From contig JALVWZ010000334.1 of NCBI GenBank assembly GCA_027023115.1, positions 1 through 7,982 on the forward strand: a DNA stretch of 7,982 bases, given 5' to 3'. Source of the stretch: Thermaceae bacterium. GTDB lineage: Bacteria; Deinococcota; Deinococci; Deinococcales; Marinithermaceae. The position numbers were made by a program, and so were the translations under genes. Of this stretch, positions 6,298-7,982 are shown one piece after another. The notes below the pieces were generated by a model. That model saw only the letters and a list, made by a program, of their open reading frames with translations. It was not told the DNA's origin and did no database searches. How positions within the stretch are numbered: the stretch's first letter is position 1; each line of letters starts with the position of its first letter.

Positions 6298-6325
6298 CCA
6301 CGAGCCACGAGCCACAGGCCACTTG
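6298..6325 (+). repeat. Heptamer array 6 (CCACNNN)x4
   Basis: CCAC begins at 6298, 6305, 6312 and 6319. The first two units are identical (CCACGAG), followed by CCACAGG and CCACTTG, which also occur in array 2. Confidence 0.85.
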
Positions 6326-6335
6326 CCGCTGTTTA

Positions 6336-6491
6336 GTCATTCCAGCCAAGCGAGCCTTTGGCTCGCGCGAGCCAGTCCAGACCGGCGCAGTCTCCGTCGG
6401 TGATGGACGTAATAGTTAACGACGATGACGAAGCGGCGTCCTAATCTTGACCACCGACTCGGTTCCGAGCCCCGGCTTTCGCTGGGGTGAC
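6336..6491. repeat. REP/MITE-like element with imperfect terminal inverted repeats
   Basis: The ends GTCATTCCAGC (6336-6346) and GCTGGGGTGAC (6481-6491) are inverted copies matching at 9 of 11 positions. The right end folds as CCCCGGC/GCTGGGG (6470-6487) around TTTC, with one G-U pair. This is the familiar palindrome GTCA(C/T)(C/T)CCAGCGAAAGC, often mistranslated as RHPSESRG. Inside, GCGAGCC (6350-6356) pairs with GGCTCGC (6360-6366), which itself begins a perfect 14-bp palindrome at 6360-6373. No transposase is encoded, so if mobile it would be non-autonomous. Confidence 0.5.
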
Positions 6492-6548
6492 GCGGGAAGA
6501 TGCTCGTGGCGACGGGGGCAGCGCGAGCAACGTGGTTGGACTGTACAG

Positions 6549-7346
6549 CTATCCAATTAAGCGTTGTGCCGACGCTACGAACTCTTCCAAATAGCCGAAG
6601 AACTCCGGGCCCGAGTGCGAAAGCTCGTCGCCTCCGGTCGCCAGCCAAGGTATTTCCGGCCAGCCCCGCTGCGCCAGCGCTTGGCGCAAGCCCTCCAGCT
6701 GCGCGGCCCGGTTCTTGATGCGCTTGGGCTCGAAAACCAGTAAATCCGGCCGGCGCGCAGGAATCTCGCTTAGCGGCGGTGGAAAGTAAGCCTGGGCACG
6801 GTCGGCGAAAACGTTGACGGCTCCCAGGTGTTCCAGCGCCGCGTTCATGAAAGCGCCGCGGCCAATGGTGATCGGCTCTCCCAGCTGGTACTCGAGGTAA
6901 ACGCGCACCCCCGCCAGCGCTCCGGCCAAGGCCTGATAGCGCTCTGCCAGTTCGCCGGCCAGGCGCGCCCCGTCAACGCCCAGGAAGGCGGCCACGGCGG
7001 ATACGTTCTCGATGATCCCCCAGGGGCTCACCGGCAGAGGGAAGGTCCATACCGGCCAGCCTCTCTCGCCCAGGGCCAGCGTCGTTTGCCGCTGGATGCC
7101 ACTGGTGGTGAAGATTACCTCCGGCCGCAGCTCTTCCAGCAAGTCCCAGCGGACCTTGGTATAGCTGGCTGCCACCGGCAGTTGTTGCGCTTCTTCAGGC
7201 CGCCAGCAAAACGCACTGCGGCCTACGAGGCGCTCGCCGGCCCCCAGTGCATAGATCGTTGCGGTAACGTTGGGCGCCAGGCTGACTATCCGGTGTGGCT
7301 CTTCCGGAATCTCAACCGGCCCCAGCAGCTCATGGGTCAGCTTCAT
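6549..7346 (-). CDS. BtuF/FhuD-like metal-ligand (cobalamin/siderophore) binding protein, no signal peptide
   Basis: Member of the periplasmic-binding-protein family of ABC importers for vitamin B12, haem or iron-siderophores (helical-backbone metal receptors). The 265-residue product has HRIVSLAPNVTATIYALGAGERLVG at 18-42, DLLEELRPEVIFT at 68-80, a linking helix around 127-145, the second lobe with VNVFADRAQAYFPPPLSEI at 177-195, RRPDLLVFEP at 198-207, and the C-terminal GPEFFGYLEEF at 246-256. Both lobes are present. However, the N-terminus (MKLTHELLGPVEIPEEP) has no hydrophobic stretch and no lipobox. The start is firm: GGGAGG stands 6 nt before the ATG and overlaps the coaE end by 17 nt. 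So the protein should stay in the cytosol unless exported otherwise. No permease or ATPase gene is adjacent. Ligand and role are unknown; signal-less homologues exist in other bacteria. Confidence 0.85.
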   Translation of the reverse strand: MKLTHELLGPVEIPEEPHRIVSLAPNVTATIYALGAGERLVGRSAFCWRPEEAQQLPVAASYTKVRWDLLEELRPEVIFTTSGIQRQTTLALGERGWPVWTFPLPVSPWGIIENVSAVAAFLGVDGARLAGELAERYQALAGALAGVRVYLEYQLGEPITIGRGAFMNAALEHLGAVNVFADRAQAYFPPPLSEIPARRPDLLVFEPKRIKNRAAQLEGLRQALAQRGWPEIPWLATGGDELSHSGPEFFGYLEEFVASAQRLIG

Positions 7347-7920
7347 CTTTAACCTCCCGGCACCAGCGCCGTACCCGCCGGCGCAGCTCTGCTAGTGAAC
7401 CGCCGTTATAGATTACCCAATCGGCGCGGGCGGCCTTATCGTACTGTGGCAATTGAGCGGCGTCGCGGCGGTAGAACTCGCTCCGCGAAAGCCCCGAGCG
7501 GCGCTTGACGCGCCGGTAGCGTGCTTCGTCGGGGGCGGTCACCACCAGCACCCCGTCATAGCCGGGGTTCCAGCCGGTCTCGAACAAAAGGGGTGCTTCC
7601 ACCACCAGCAGTCCCTCGCCGCCCGCCCGGGCTTCTTCGACCCGCTCGCTGATGCGGCGGCGGACGTAGGGGTGGATGATGTGCTCCAGCTTTTTCAGCG
7701 CTTCTTCGTTGGAAAAAACTATCTGCGCCAACTGGCGGTCGTCCGGCCTTCCCTCCCGGCAGGCGCGTGGGAAGGCGCGGCAGATCTCGGCAGCGAGCTC
7801 GCGGCGGGCCTGGCGGGCCAGTTCGTCAGCGTCCAGCACCTCGGCCCCGCAGGCGGCCAGTAAACGAGCCACGCTGCTCTTACCGCTGCCAATGCTGCCT
7901 GTCAGACCGATGACCTTCAC
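7330..7920 (-). CDS. coaE: Dephospho-CoA kinase
   Basis: Final step of coenzyme A synthesis: phosphorylates the ribose 3' hydroxyl of dephospho-CoA with ATP in the cytosol. The 196-residue product has normal family length. It carries the P-loop GLTGSIGSGKSS at 5-16 with K14, the DAD at 30-32 (D32 region binding substrate), LEHIIHPYV at 78-86, VVEAPLLFETGW at 106-117, and the lid/C-terminal block RDAAQLPQYDKAARADWVI at 152-170. The start is GTG at 7920, directly at the P-loop strand (MKVIGLTG); there is no Shine-Dalgarno but a TAGTAT box 6 nt upstream, so a leaderless mRNA is likely. The 3' end overlaps the BtuF-like gene by 17 nt. The start faces a probable divergent gene 17 bp away. Confidence 0.97.
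   Translation of the reverse strand: MKVIGLTGSIGSGKSSVARLLAACGAEVLDADELARQARRELAAEICRAFPRACREGRPDDRQLAQIVFSNEEALKKLEHIIHPYVRRRISERVEEARAGGEGLLVVEAPLLFETGWNPGYDGVLVVTAPDEARYRRVKRRSGLSRSEFYRRDAAQLPQYDKAARADWVIYNGGSLAELRRRVRRWCREVKDEADP
7353..7358 (-). promoter_or_regulatory. Ribosome binding site deciding the BtuF-like start
   Basis: GGGAGG on the minus strand, inside the coaE 3' end, 6 nt before the ATG at 7346. It rules out a hidden upstream signal peptide in this frame as the main product. Confidence 0.75.
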
Positions 7921-7925
7921 GGAAA

Positions 7926-7932
7926 TATACTA
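7926..7932. promoter_or_regulatory. Overlapping divergent -10 elements (bidirectional promoter)
   Basis: On the + strand TATACT (7926-7931) ends 6 nt before the GTG at 7938. On the minus strand TAGTAT (7932-7927) ends 6 nt before the coaE GTG at 7920. Both match TAnnnT, neither gene has a Shine-Dalgarno, and both spacings place the transcription start at the start codon. I see no good -35 box on either side. Inference from sequence only. Confidence 0.45.
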
Positions 7933-7937
7933 ACCTC

Positions 7938-7982
7938 GTGAGCACGGTCCTGGCGCGCCTAGAGCTGCCCGCCCTCCCTTGC
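7938..7982 (+). CDS. Probable start of a divergent gene, truncated by the window end
   Basis: From a GTG at 7938 the frame stays open to the window end, giving 15 residues (MSTVLARLELPALPC). That is too short to assign a family. Support comes from the TATACT box 6 nt upstream, an in-frame stop immediately before at 7931-7933 in a different register, and the tight divergent layout with coaE. It could still be a chance start. Confidence 0.35.
   Translation, partial: MSTVLARLELPALPC

Larger units (their letters stand above)
5495..6548. other. Repeat-rich intergenic spacer without a credible gene
   Basis: About 1.05 kb between the tRNA-Ser terminator and the 3' end of the BtuF-like gene. Open frames exist on both strands, but their translations are built from the repeats themselves (for example HEPQA-type runs from heptamers and RHPSESRG from a dispersed palindrome) and resemble no protein family. 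The region alternates heptanucleotide arrays with hairpin-forming elements, listed separately. No transposase, integrase, RNA gene or CRISPR is visible. Confidence 0.8.

Noticed and set aside
5713..6325. CRISPR-like array
   Set aside because: The unit is only 7 bp, with no 25-40 bp repeats and regular unique spacers, and no cas gene nearby.
5495..6548. Insertion sequence or integrated element at the tRNA-Ser
   Set aside because: No transposase or integrase, and no second copy of the tRNA 3' end that would mark an attachment site.
6337..6648. A 103-codon minus-strand frame containing RHPSESRG
   Set aside because: That peptide is the translation of a dispersed palindromic DNA repeat, and the frame also runs antisense-shifted over the BtuF-like gene end.

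Overview
This is a chromosomal, GC-rich bacterial window made mostly of housekeeping genes, interrupted by about 1 kb of repeat-packed non-coding DNA. GTG and TTG starts are frequent, genes are packed with 4-bp stop/start overlaps, and three genes have a TAnnnT box 6-7 nt before the start codon, as leaderless genes do. That pattern suits the Deinococcota (Thermus/Meiothermus-like), but the placement is inference; no marker gene settles it.

Left part (1-3982, + strand): a tightly coupled operon of lipid-carrier and envelope genes. It holds the 3' part of uppS (undecaprenyl diphosphate synthase), then cdsA (CDP-diacylglycerol synthase), dxr (first committed step of the MEP isoprenoid pathway), rseP (site-2 zinc metalloprotease) and a small soluble family-2 glycosyltransferase. 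Dxr supplies isoprenoid precursors, UppS builds the C55 carrier and CdsA makes the phospholipid precursor. The terminal glycosyltransferase could use a lipid carrier or another acceptor; its substrate is unknown.

Middle (3972-5494): on the minus strand, proC (pyrroline-5-carboxylate reductase) is coupled to a small exported protein of unknown function, whose 3' end overlaps the glycosyltransferase by 11 bp. Divergent from proC is a tRNA-Ser(GGA) gene with a clear promoter (TTGACG, 17 bp, TACGCT), encoded CCA and an intrinsic terminator with a UACG loop.

Spacer (5495-6548): I find no credible gene. It contains at least six arrays of a heptanucleotide repeat (CCACNNN, one array in the opposite orientation). 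Between them lie hairpin-forming elements that look like several different dispersed intergenic repeat families, ending in a roughly 156-bp element with imperfect terminal inverted repeats.

Right part (6549-7982): on the minus strand, coaE (dephospho-CoA kinase) overlaps a BtuF/FhuD-like metal-ligand binding protein that has no signal peptide. Only 17 bp separate the coaE start from a probable divergent start on the + strand that runs off the window. Those 17 bp carry two overlapping, oppositely oriented -10 boxes, each 6 nt from its start codon, which suggests one symmetric bidirectional promoter driving two leaderless mRNAs.

I found no defence system, CRISPR array, transposase or evidently new enzyme system. 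The most interesting parts are the repeat mosaic, the divergent promoter and the signal-less BtuF-like protein.
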